Source of the DNA: Gnetum montanum | Lineage: Eukaryota > Streptophyta > Gnetopsida > Gnetales > Gnetaceae | Direction: 5' to 3' | Assembly: GCA_015680685.1 (NCBI GenBank) | Contig: MNCI01000808.1 | Span: 28,340-92,339 of the forward strand | DNA: 64,000 bases | In this document: positions 12,185 through 22,354 of the stretch, one piece after another | Numbering within the stretch: position 1 is the first letter of the stretch | Layout: each line of letters opens with the position of its first letter | Notes under the pieces: generated by a model | Seen by the model: only the letters and a program-made list of their open reading frames with translations | What the model was told of the DNA's origin: nothing | Database searches by the model: none | Made by a program: the position numbers and the translations under genes

Positions 12185-12462
12185 CAATTATTCTGTTAAT
12201 TATTATAACTAGGGTTTTTTTTTTTTGCAACAAAATGGATTGCAAAGTGCATTAATAGAGATGATGTTTGGATGCTTCTTTTAAGAAATAGAATTATGTA
12301 AGGAAGAACTAAGAATGATAACAGTTGGTCTTCTAATAACTTTCTTCACAGTCTTCATTTTCTTTAAGCCATTTCTATTCCTAGTTCTCCAATTCTTAAA
12401 CTTTTTTGGAAGACATAGTGTAAATTTAGTTAATATTGAAATTACAATCATATTATAGTTTC
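12185..12462 (+). mobile_element. LINE fragment, second copy of the 8360-8635 segment
   Basis: From TATAACTAGG to the LTR border at 12463 this closely follows 8372-8635 of the LINE above, including GCAACAAAATGGATTGCAAA, GGATGCTTCTTTTAAGAAAT and CATTTCTATTCCTAG. A run of T at ~12213 replaces a mixed pyrimidine stretch. The match stops exactly where the inverted family A LTR begins, so the LTR cuts it. Confidence 0.75.
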
Positions 12463-13249
12463 TGATGAGTGGCGAGATATCCCTACAATCAACCATATGA
12501 ATACGAGCATTACATGTGTGATACAATCGAACTCCAAGGACTAAGTGCTTATGTGCCTTAATGGAACACTTTAAGGTTAATCAATCGTTGTCTTCCCAAA
12601 CTTACTTGTATTGTCATGGTTGTATGGTTAAGTAAGCCTGAGGTGTATGATTTTTATATCTTTTATCTTTTTAACACCTATGCTAAGAGGGGAAAGGTGA
12701 AGAGACTAAATAACTAACTTTCATTAACTAAGTTCTAATCATCCTAGCACCAGTATCCATTCCCACTTACCGTACACACCCTAAACCAATGCAACGCTAC
12801 TGGGATTACCAAACGCTATTTGTTACTGGGTTACCAAGCCCTACACACATGCTTGAAGCGGTCGTACTGAATGCAGTTAACTAGGAGAGTTGAGGGTTGA
12901 GAGAGATTAATTATCTAAGAAAGCATTTAAACATTTAACGATAATTAAATCCTATTTAGCTTAGTCCATATGTTGCAAGGTTTATCCAAAATTTCATCTT
13001 TGTTGCCGTACAAAAATGTGTGCTCAGGTACAATTTGCTCGAATAAAGATCCATTCACTTTGAGACTCCTACTGCGGGCACATAGAAATTATTCTAACTC
13101 TGGAATGGTAAAACTACTATAGTTTGGCTAAGGGTCTAGATCTAGATGGGAAAACAAAGGAAAGCTGCCTCTTACTTATAGGCATGATGGCAGGCTGCGA
13201 TATCACGTACGTGATATCGTAGGGGACAATGCGATATCACGGCTCATCA
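12463..13249 (-). repeat. 3' LTR of family A element on minus strand (copy A3)
   Basis: Plus-strand borders are TGATGAGTGG and GGCTCATCA, so the LTR reads on the minus strand. A polypurine tract (minus-strand GTCATGGGGGTA) lies just outside at 13250-13262, which makes this a 3' LTR with its internal region to the right. A TATA-like TATAAGTA (minus) is at about 13173-13180. The palindrome GATATCACGTACGTGATATC is centred at 13208. Length is 787 bp. Confidence 0.85.
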
Positions 13250-13540
13250 TACCCCCATGACTGAATAAAAACTCGTCCTCAAGTTCCTTATAAAATATTG
13301 GGAAGGTATGGGATTATTGACTTGAATGATACTAATGGTGAATGGGGTGACATGTGAACTAATCATCATTACAATACATGAAAAAATTAGTGTTCATGAC
13401 AACAAGAGTAAACACTATACACATTTGACATCCAGCCTTATTTGGCAGCTGAGAGAGAGAGAGAAAAGAAGAAGAAGAAGAAGTTTGTTGCTGCCAACAC
13501 CAAGATTACATCTTTCGTTGTCCATCGAGTAACTAAGTGA
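13250..13540 (-). mobile_element. 3' internal remnant of family A copy A3
   Basis: On the minus strand this matches 27400-27690 of the gag-protease element, including the purine/pyrimidine-rich stretch beside CAGCTG (13446-13490), the segment around GGTATGGGATTATTGA and the polypurine tract. It ends at about 13540, beyond which the similarity is lost. No coding region is seen. Confidence 0.7.
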
Positions 13541-13886
13541 TCAATGGTGAAGTAATTTTGTCTAAAATATAGTTATCTTTAGCTTTAGAACTTATTCTCT
13601 TTTCTAGCAAAGTGCCTACAAAGTTAGCAAAATTATCACTCACAACAAGTATTCAATAATTATTTAAATTATTTTTATCCCTCTTTTTATATAACAAGAT
13701 AGCTTTAATAATTTTCCAATGTTAATCTAACCCTTTCTCCTTTGCTTAATTTAATTTATGATAAATTTCTCTATAAATAGTTGATCCTTCCCACATTAAT
13801 AAATCTACATATAAACCTTCTATATCTATAGCTTTATCAAATATTAGCTTTTGAATACCCTCTATGAATTTTGCAATAGTAAATTA
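13541..13886. other. Unassigned flank left of the copia element
   Basis: AT-rich. With 17393-17716 it is the pre-insertion locus of the copia element. A minus-strand frame shows a short run of coding-like sequence but nothing recognisable. Confidence 0.35.
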
Positions 13887-14369
13887 TGTGAGCAAAGTGA
13901 ACATAACTACCATTCACATAAGCTCAGATATTGTTATCTCATTGGTTACAAGCACTATCTTTTTGTAATTGTATAGGTAGAATAGTTATGTTGTGCTATA
14001 CTACAATGTTAAATATTTAATTGCAAATATTTACAATATAGTCAATATAAATTATTGTTCATCTATAGTCATTTTATTATTGTTAATGTCCAATTTACAT
14101 CCAATTAACACTACTTACAAATGTTTATCCCATACTATAAATATGATTGCAAGGAAGCCTTGAATACAAAGTGTGTTTAGATTTCATCCCTATGTTATCT
14201 TCTTTTTCATTCTTTGTTGTTCATTATGATTGGAAATTCTCTATGAGTTGAGATAAAGATCCATGAGCCTACTCCTTGCTAGGGTTTTTCTTATCTTACT
14301 CTAGGATATATTATTCTATTTTTTATTAATTTATTTTTACTATTACCACGAATGATCTCAAACCTCGCA
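13887..14369 (+). repeat. 5' LTR of copia element
   Basis: It starts TGTGAG and ends CTCGCA. It aligns along its whole length with 16909-17392, including the segments ACTACCATTCACATAAGCT and CCATACTATAAATATGATTG (TATA-like at ~14136) and the end region beside GATATATT. Length is 483 bp. Confidence 0.85.
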
Positions 14370-14370
14370 A

Positions 14371-14390
14371 TTAGTATCAAAACTAGGTTC
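14371..14390 (+). other. Primer binding site, initiator tRNA-Met type (decayed)
   Basis: TTAGTATCAAAACTAGGTTC lies just after the 5' LTR. The usual copia site complementary to initiator tRNA-Met reads TGGTATCAGAGC, so this copy shows G-to-A changes. Confidence 0.6.
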
Positions 14391-14929
14391 TTCTCATGGT
14401 GGTGAATTATTTTCCAACCTATACTCATGGTTGCATTTGTGTTGGTTCTTTGTTCTTTTCTTACTAATTTTAGGTAAATGAAAAATCCAAAAAATCTTTG
14501 GCAAGTGGTTGTTGAATCCAACCATTCTAATAAGTGGTTGTTGAATCCAACCTTACACCTAACAAGAAATCACATTAGGAGTTCCTTAATAGAAAATTAG
14601 GAAGTCTTGGATTCCTCTTCAATTTTTCTATATTGTGTAATGTTTCTAAAATCTTTAAAATATGGTATATATCAAAATGTAATCCTTTGTTCTTATCAAA
14701 AGGGAGATTTTGTACATTTGTACATAGTATCTTAGGGTTGATGGAGATTTTGTACTATGTGTCTTGGGCTTAATGATACTAAAAGGGTTTCTTGGGGTTG
14801 ATGACATTAAGAGAATTTTCTGATGCATTGATTTAGCTTCAAAGTTAGGATCTGTGATGAAAAATAAGAAAAAATCCAATTCAAGAATGAAACTTCATAA
14901 AAGATATATACTATATTTATTAATTTTAA

Positions 14930-15480
14930 TAAACACGCATAGGGTCATCCTCCCTCAGTAGGAGATATTGCTCCTAACTAACAAGATGATATGAATAATA
15001 TATAAGAAATAAAAATAGGGGAAAATGTAAGTGAAGATGAGGAAATAGAGTATCAACATAATGATCTATCAACTTCACAACCCTTAAGACAGTTTGGTCA
15101 TATAAGAAAATTACCCACTCAATTTAAAGAAAAAATTCTAATCACTAAAGTTAAACCACTTATTTATGATGAACCATATACAACTCTTTATCATAAAGAG
15201 TAGAAGTGAGTGATAGATGATGAATTATCCTCTATTCATAAGAATAAAACATGCAAAATGGTGAAACTTCTATTTGGTAGGAAACCAATTGGATGTAAGT
15301 GGATGTTCATAACTAAATTTGGTGATTAGTTTAAAGCACGTCTTATTGCTAGGGTTATTCCCAAAAGAAGGGAATTGATTATGATGAAATCTTCTCCCCT
15401 ATGGTAAAATTAACATTCATTAGATCATTGTTTTCAATAGCAATGGCTTATGATCTAGAATATACATATGTGAAAAAATT
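14930..15480 (+). pseudogene. Copia pol fragment: start of reverse transcriptase
   Basis: The frame at ~15000-15410 reads like the region just before and at the start of a copia reverse transcriptase. An acidic spacer is followed by the block KPIGCKWMF (family form gCKWvyk.K) at ~15287 and ARLIAR at ~15340. A frameshift follows, then a remnant of the DY.ETFSPV/IR block at ~15376-15440. Two or more stops fall in the conserved part. Everything downstream, including the YVDD catalytic box, is missing up to ~16040. Confidence 0.7.
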
Positions 15481-15870
15481 TCTTTCTCAATAGTAAAGTT
15501 GAGAAGATATTAAATTTCTTTCTCAATAGTAAAGTTGAGAAGATATTATATATATATATATATATAGAGCATATGATTTATAAATGTGCATCAAAGATGT
15601 AGAATAAAACTTTTGTTAACCACATGTTGAGTCTTGTCTTTAGCCTGATGGATTGTTCAGAGTCTTGGCTTTATCTTATCAGAGTTATTTATCAAAAGTC
15701 TTGACATAAGCCTAGAGGACTTGTTTATATATATTAAAAGTCTTGACATAAATCTTGAGGGACTTATATGTATTTCAAAGTCTTAGCATAATCTTGTAAG
15801 ACTTATATATATTGAAAGTCTTTGCTCAAATCCTAAAGGACTTGTATATGTATGTTTAGAGTACAAATGG
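15450..15870 (+). repeat. Local tandem duplications inside the copia element
   Basis: A ~38-bp unit (TCTTTCTCAATAGTAAAGTT and following bases) is present twice at 15480-15553, ending in a TA dinucleotide run (15547-15566). From ~15625 to 15860 a ~55-60-bp unit containing AAAGTCTTGACATAA and GGACTTGT occurs about four to five times. The array sits where the reverse transcriptase catalytic part should be. Confidence 0.65.
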
Positions 15871-16039
15871 AAAATAGCATGATATTATTATATGTAACAT
15901 ACATGTTAATAAAAAATGTAAAATTAGTAACATACATGAAATTGAGAAGATAAATCTTTTGTTAATTTAAAATTAGAAAAGATATTAGTGCAACATCAAA
16001 AAAATATTGGGCATGAAAATTTAATGAAATAATGTTTGG

Positions 16040-16830
16040 CTTGGAAATCTACATATTTGATATGAAAGATTGCAAGCTAGACCACAAGTTGGTAACTATA
16101 CTCTTTGAAATTGCAATAAAGCTTTTAGTTGAACAATGACCAAAAGGAAAGAAGGAGTTTGTGGTGAAAATTCCATGATTTTATTATAAAAGTTTCTTAC
16201 GCTAGTATTGTCAACATTTTGATATATGTGATGGTTAGTACTAAACCTAATATTGCATCCATTGTTGGAAAACTTAGTAAGTATATGTGTAATCTAGGAA
16301 AGCAATATTGGATTGTTGTAAAACAAGTTTTCCTATATCTTTATGGTACCATACATTTTGGTATTTGTTATCAAAGTGAATTGTCTATTCTACATGGCTA
16401 TATGGATGTTGATTGGGGTGGGGATTTAGATAATAGAAAATCTATTAGTGGATACATGTTTAATACATTTAGGGGTGCTATCTCTCAAAAAAGCCAATTA
16501 CAATCTTTTGTAACTCAATCTAGTACTAAAGTAGAATATGTTACTATAAGCCTAGCTAGTTGGGAAGTAACATGGCTTTAGAGATTAGTGGTTGAACTCA
16601 AGATTTATAAAAAGATTATGATAATTGGTTATGATAACCAAAGTATAATTTATATATCTAAGAATTCCACTTTCTACAGTAGAACGAAGCATATAGAAAT
16701 ATAGTATCACTATATTCAAAAGTAGATAAATGAACAAAGGAATATTCTTGGAAAAATTAAAATAGAAGAAAATCTTATTAATATGAGGAAATATCATTCT
16801 TTTTAAAAAATGTTTTATGCTATCAAATAG
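16040..16830 (+). pseudogene. Copia RNase H region
   Basis: The end of the reverse transcriptase (MVSTKPNIASIVGKLSKYM, family form m.cTRPDI..avg..Sryms) starts at ~16230. The RNase H follows: DVDWGGDLDNRKSISGYMF at ~16405-16460 (family D.DwagD.ddRkStsGy.f), the block STKVEYVTISLASWEVTWL at 16525-16580, and on past a TAG stop to DNQSIIYISKN and TKHIEI at ~16640-16705. One open frame of 120 codons carries most of it. The catalytic Asp of the first block is present. Downstream is a degenerate C-terminal region to ~16800. Confidence 0.8.
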
Positions 16831-16895
16831 TTGTTGGTGTCATGGAAGGTGTTACCATCTATGGTCTAGATTGGGCTTCATGGTAGGTTTGCCTT

Positions 16896-16908
16896 CAAGA
16901 GGAAGAAT
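16896..16908 (+). other. Polypurine tract of copia element
   Basis: AAGAGGAAGAAT lies directly before the 3' LTR start TGTGAG. Confidence 0.65.
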
Positions 16909-17392
16909 TGTGAGTAAAGTGAAGCCAACTACTATTCACATAAGCTTAAATATTATTATCTCATTAGTTACAAATACTATCTTTTTATAATTGTATAGTT
17001 AAAATAGTTATGTTGTATTATACTACAATGTTGAATATTTAACTATATATATTTACAAGGTAGTCAATGTAAACATTTGCTCCTCTCTCATCATTTTATT
17101 ATTGTTAATGTCTAGTTTATATTCAATTAACGCTACCTATAGATATCCATTCCATACTATAAATATGATTGCAAGAAAGCCTTGAATGTAGAGTGTGTTT
17201 AGCTTTTATCCCTATATTATCTTCTTTCTCATTCTCTATTGTTCATTGTGATTGAGACATTCTCTCTGAGATGAGACAAAGATCCACAAGCCTACTTCTT
17301 GTTGGGGTTTTTCTTGTTTTTTCCCAGGATATATTCTTCTTTTTTTCTATGGATTTATTTTTACTATTTCACGAACTATCTCAAACCTCATA
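16909..17392 (+). repeat. 3' LTR of copia element
   Basis: It starts TGTGAG and ends CTCATA; the 5' LTR ends CTCGCA, so two transitions explain the lost CA. TATA-like TATAAATA is at ~17157. Length is 484 bp. The flank after it is AATTG. Confidence 0.8.
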
Positions 17393-17716
17393 AATTGAAG
17401 AGATGCCTATTGTACAATAGCAATGGAATTATCATCTTCTCCAATAAATGGTTTATTGTAAAATAAATAAAAATCTTTAAAAAAAATTAAATGATAAAGA
17501 GGCTTTATGATGGAAATTTTAGTAAAACTATCTAGGTTCTTTTTTAATGGTATAAGCAAAATATTCTTGCTACTCCTTGATCAATTTTCTTCCTTTCATT
17601 ATAATCAGGTATTTATATGATTTACCTAAATTCATTTATCATTCTTATTTGCAATATTAATATTTTGTACTAAGTCTTTTGAGCATACTACTCTGAATGC
17701 TCAACTTATTCCTTAT
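17393..17716. other. Unassigned flank right of the copia element
   Basis: 324 bp of AT-rich sequence without a recognised feature. It continues the sequence that ended at 13886. Confidence 0.35.
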
Positions 17717-18610
17717 TGATGGGTGGTGAGTAGACCCTACGCCCAACTATACAAATCACTAAGCATTCACATGTAGTCTAATCAAATTCCATACACTTAT
17801 AACCTACTTAGTACACTAGTCTCTAGGAAGTGAAACTAATTGTTGTAATTATTGTCTTCCCAATTACACTTGTAAAATGCAAATGTATGATTAAGTGCAA
17901 CTGAGGCATGTGATTTTTATCATTTTTTATGTTTTATGTTTTAAGTTACCTAAGCATAAAGAATAATGAATAAAATAATTAAATTTATAATTAAATATAA
18001 CTAACTATAGCTAACTAATCCTAACATAAGCATTTGTTCCCACTTATTGTACACATTCTGAACACATTTAACACTAGTAGGTTACCAATAATTAAGTATT
18101 ATTGGGATTACCAATCACCAAGCATATGCTCAAAGTGGTTGTACTTATGTGCTTAATTAATCACTATTTAATTTAGCTTATTTTAGCTTAATTGATTACT
18201 TAATTACTTAAAGAATTAAAGGAAATTGTAGAAAACATTAAATGCATATGTAAACAAATAATCTATTTCAAAGTGTTGCAAGGTTTATCAGAAAGCTCAT
18301 CTTTATTGTTGCACACACTTCCATGCACAGGTACAATAGTGCTCAAATAAAGATCCATACCTCTTTGACTCCTACTATAGCCACTTAGAAAAACATTCTA
18401 ACTTTCAAGCAAGAAAACTGTAAGAGCTCCACTACAACTACGATAAAAGATGCCAAAAACATGGTGAATGATCATGTATTTATAGGTAAAAATAGACATT
18501 GCATTGATGAGGCCACATCAACACATCAAGTCCCACATCAACGTGGTCACATTGAGAAGGCCATGTTGATGAGGCCTCATCGATGAAACCCAAGAAAATG
18601 CAACTCATCA
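17717..18610 (-). repeat. 3' LTR of family A element on minus strand (copy A5)
   Basis: Plus-strand borders are TGATGGGTGGTGAG and CTCATCA. The minus-strand TATA box (CCTATAAATACA) is at about 18476-18487. A decayed polypurine tract (minus-strand AGTCATGGAAATA) follows at 18611-18624, and the internal region lies to the right. Length is 894 bp. Confidence 0.8.
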
Positions 18611-18649
18611 TATTTCCATGACTAAATGAAAACTTGTTCTTAGGTGAAC

Positions 18650-21640
18650 AAAAGGTGGAACAAGTTTCTTACGAAACTTTGGGAATGTATGGGATTATTC
18701 ATGAACTAGTTACATTTGCAAACACAAACACAAACAAACACTAAGTACCTAAGTATACGAAATTACAATTATTACAAATTTTTGGTGTTTAGGATAACAA
18801 AATTGAACAATAGGACAAAAATGACAAACATAATTTCTCTAATGATGCAAAGATGAGAAATAAGTTCAAACAATCCCAGGAGATGGAGGTTCTTAAGGCT
18901 CTAAATGACCATCTCTTGCTTTAGATATACATCATGGTTGAGATGACTATGGTTGCCTTGTAGCAACTACAACTTCTAGTAGAATATGGAAGGCATTCAA
19001 CAGTACCTTCATCTTTTCCTTCTTACTCCTAGGATCATTCATGATCCATGTTGCATCTCGAATGTGGTCTGATGTGGAAACATCCCAAGGACAGGGCATT
19101 GTCAGAAATAGCTCCTTCACATTAATGAACCAGGCAGCGAAAAGTTTACATTCAATATCAAATGCCTTTAATGCATTTTGTAGCTCTTGGTAATCATTCA
19201 TTTTCTTGGCCAAGTTCTTATCTATAGACTATTGATCAGTGAAACACTGCTTGAGAACATCAAGTTCTGCATTTACCACCTCAAGCTTCTACTTGGTGTC
19301 TTTGTGATGCATGAACTTAGCTTTGTACAACAAGTATGAACTAGCCACCTATTTTTCCAATTCAAACCATGGACATTCAATAGTCAGCATTGCCAAATTT
19401 TCATAATGAAGATTGTCAAGCTTCATGTACTCTTTCATCTCCTCAGTCTATAGCTTCTTCATGTGCATGTTTGCCTTGTTGTAGTCATTGAGCCCATCAA
19501 AGATAGGTTGCCAAAAATTACCTTATTCCTTGAGCAACTAGAGGGCCTCATTAACTTTCACTTTTGTCATCTAAATATGTTTTTCATTGATTTATTTCTA
19601 TAGATCAACCTAATCACTATAGTGATTTTTGACTCTCTCAAATTTAAGAGCCTCATTTTTCACAATGGCTACCTCTATTGCAATTTTATGGCAAAGGGCC
19701 TAGACTTCCTCCATGGAGAGATTTCTATTTTTGACTGCTAATATCCTTAGTCTAGTTTTTACTTTGACTATTTGCTCATGTTATTTATGAATGACATCTT
19801 TCATTTGCTACTTCTACACATCAACATTCGGTAGGTGGTGATTTTCTATGATCAAACTGATAGACATTCTCTTGGCTAGTCTAATCTAAGGCCTTTTGGA
19901 TATTATGCATGGTAACATTGGCCAAGGATTGATCAAATATTACCATCTTCTTTGCATTCTTGGCCTTCTTGAGCTTTTTTTAAGGCTATTAAAAAGCTTT
20001 ATCATGAGTTAGTATAGGGCTAGGAAACACAAGATCAACAAGATGGGCTCTTAATTCAGCAATCTTTGTAGCCAAGCATTGATTTTGAGCCTGAGCTATT
20101 TCAAGTTTTCATTTCATGATAATGCATTTTCCCCTTGCTTTCAATAGGTCCAACTAGGTTGTAGTGATTGAGTTCAAAAGGTCAAAGATATCTAGAATTT
20201 GTTACCTAATTCCCACCATTTGGTCTAGCAACTCCTTATGTTAGGCTACATTTAATATACCACTAGCTGTTCCTATAGATATCTATACTTCTTTAAGTGT
20301 AGAAACATCTAGTATAGATGTCACAAGTGCATTTAATTCCTTGGAAATTCTATTAGTAGCCACCTCTATTTCTATCTCCTACTCATGATGCTACATCACC
20401 AATATAGTTACCCCTTGCCCTCCTCCAGACACATTGAGAAAGTAACAACATTCCTAGAGATTTCTAGGAATTGTTGTTGTTGTGATATAGAGACTATTAC
20501 CTCTCGAGTGCTAGGATTCAAACTTGCAGGTAGTTGTGTTCTTTTGGTTGAGAACATTAACCCACCTCCCTCTAGTTGGCTGATGGTTCTAACCACTTTG
20601 TTGAGGTAACTCATCGCTAGGCAATACATAGATGGATTTCCACAACTTATTCCTACTTGTTGCTCTTGCTCATAGAAGAGCTACTCTCGGATCTTGTGCA
20701 TTTGTTCAAGGGTAGTGTGAAACTCTAGCATGGTTTCATGAGTAGATGGTGGAGGTGGTGGTTGTTGTTCCTCTTCCTTGGTTGTGGCAAAGGTCTTATC
20801 TTTCATCATTTTTTCCCAAGAGGTAGAAGGAGAATGTTTGATTATATTGTTGGAATAGTGAACTATTCCTGCCCTTTTGCCTAGTTTTTTTCTTATGAGG
20901 CAAGGAAAGGGCAAGGTCTTCCTTCCATGTTTTTTTTTTCTTAAATCACTTCTCTATCTCTAGATAGATCAACTATGGAAGGTTCACAAGGAATTTTTCA
21001 CTCAAAGTAGCAAAAACACAAGTAGAATTGGGCCTTACCATCAAATTAAGGTGATACGCTTCTATCTTGAAATATACATACTTCCCCAAGGTCAGTGCCC
21101 CATACTCCTTGTGGTCCACTCCATAACATTGCTAGGTCCACTCTTTCTTTACCTCTGGGTCTACTTGTGTGGAGATCTCTACCAAATTTGTTCTTATATC
21201 AAGAAACCTGAAGGCTTGCATAATGGCCTTTACTGAGTAGAACACCTGAATGTCCTTAATCATCATAGTGGCTCCTACTCACCTATTATTCTAAAAGAGA
21301 TATGTCTTTTCCATGTACCATTCCCCACTAAAAGTCATGATTAGCCACATGGAAGAGTTCTACAACTGTGTCTTGACTTCTAGTGAAGCATGTTTTAAGA
21401 ATGGTCCAAATTTTAATTCTTAGAGAACTGAACATTGAATGTCATGAGGCTTGATTCAATCAATGTAGGCTAGAGTCAATGTGACCTCTAGTCTTGACAC
21501 CAGTTCTAGCACCCCATCTTGATGGGATTGTTTAGTTACAATTTCTTCCTTAGGAATCTACTGAATAGATTCCACTTAAGGTTCCTCCTAAAGAGGTCTT
21601 GTTGCATAAGTTTCTACTACCTATTCTTGGGCTTGTTATT
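18650..21640 (-). pseudogene. Second decayed copy of the Athila-like extra ORF
   Basis: Minus-strand frames parallel the region at 2432-4740. YVYFKIEAYHLNLM (~21000) corresponds to IYFKIGTYHLFPM, MPFPCLIRKKLGKRA (20914-20870) to LPFPCLIRKLCQRA, and CPWDVSTSDHI (~19090) to YLWEVPTPLNI. Between them are a Gln/Pro-rich linker (~20720-20780), where the other copy has a Pro/Gln/Ser-rich one, and long helical, probably coiled-coil, stretches. Similarity is low overall but the order of blocks is the same, and both lie just inside a family A 3' LTR. So the ORF is a stable component of the family and at least two old subfamilies exist. Stops are numerous. Function unknown. Confidence 0.55.
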
Positions 21641-22041
21641 ACTACTCTCTTCTAGCTCTAGGTCATTTTTCCCTTGGTTGGAATGATCCTCTTTCCTACT
21701 AGTGTTTTGGTCTAAGTTCCATTTGTAATCACAACATAGCCAAGGATTAGCACTTATTGTATAACTTTGAAACATTTAAAATACCTTATCTCTTGGGGTA
21801 GTTACACTTTGCTAAGTTGTGATCATGGCTAGTTTGATTATTTTAATATTATTTTATTATTATCTGATTAAATAGGTTACCCAAGTGTGTTCAAAGGGTT
21901 TAACTCTCATAGGTTGATGATTTAATATAATTTTATTCATTAAATATATCAGGCAGTTAAAAAAATTTTGAAATTTTTTTTGTCAAAAACCTTAGATTTG
22001 TGCCCCTCACAATGTAAAGTGGACCTCCAGAAGCTATCAAA
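21641..22041. other. Unassigned sequence before the truncated LTR
   Basis: Probably the continuation of the minus-strand family A element up to ~21720, then AT-rich DNA of unknown origin. The junction with the 5' LTR fragment at ~22042 is abrupt. Confidence 0.3.
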
Positions 22042-22213
22042 CTTACTTAACCATACACCATGACAACTACAAGTAAGTCTGGGAAGACAACAAATGATTA
22101 ACCTTAAGTGTTCCATAACGCATGTAGGCACTTAGTCTGCAGAGTTCAACCGAATCGCACGTGCTACGCTCGTATTCGTATGGTTGAGTGTAGGGGTACC
22201 TCGCCACTCATCA
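22042..22213 (+). repeat. 5' LTR fragment of copy A6
   Basis: The last ~170 bp of a family A LTR, ending CTCGCCACTCATCA. It matches 28117-28275 nearly base for base apart from a few, mostly CpG-type, differences. The first several hundred bases, including the TATA region, are missing. Confidence 0.85.
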
Positions 22214-22214
22214 T

Positions 22215-22232
22215 TGGCACCATTGCCGGGGA
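22215..22232 (+). other. Primer binding site, tRNA-Asp type
   Basis: TGGCACCATTGCCGGGGA begins one base after the LTR. The site reported for Athila-type elements, complementary to plant tRNA-Asp, is TGGCGCCGTTGCCGGGGA, so two CpG-type transitions separate them. Confidence 0.75.
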
Positions 22233-22354
22233 CTCAGCGTTTGTGCACTAAGTAGAACATAGGAAATCACTCACATCATTGGGAGCTTAAACGAACCTTA
22301 GGGTTAATTAACAAAAATTTATATATCGGTTAATTAGCACACCGATAAGACACA

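Larger units (their letters stand above)
13887..17392 (+). mobile_element. Ty1/copia LTR retrotransposon, internally deleted
   Basis: Two direct LTRs (13887-14369 and 16909-17392) flank a 2.5-kb interior with a primer binding site, pol fragments and a polypurine tract. Flanks read AATTA before the 5' LTR and AATTG after the 3' LTR, a 5-bp target duplication with one transition. The order primer site, reverse transcriptase start, RNase H, polypurine tract is that of copia elements. gag, protease and integrase are not recognisable, and most of the reverse transcriptase is missing. LTR divergence is substantial by eye, so the insertion is old. Confidence 0.85.

Noticed and set aside
13326-13532. 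A 68-codon frame with an Arg-rich run
   Set aside because: It comes from a GA-rich stretch in the 3' non-coding end of copy A3, matched on the opposite strand at 27400-27690.
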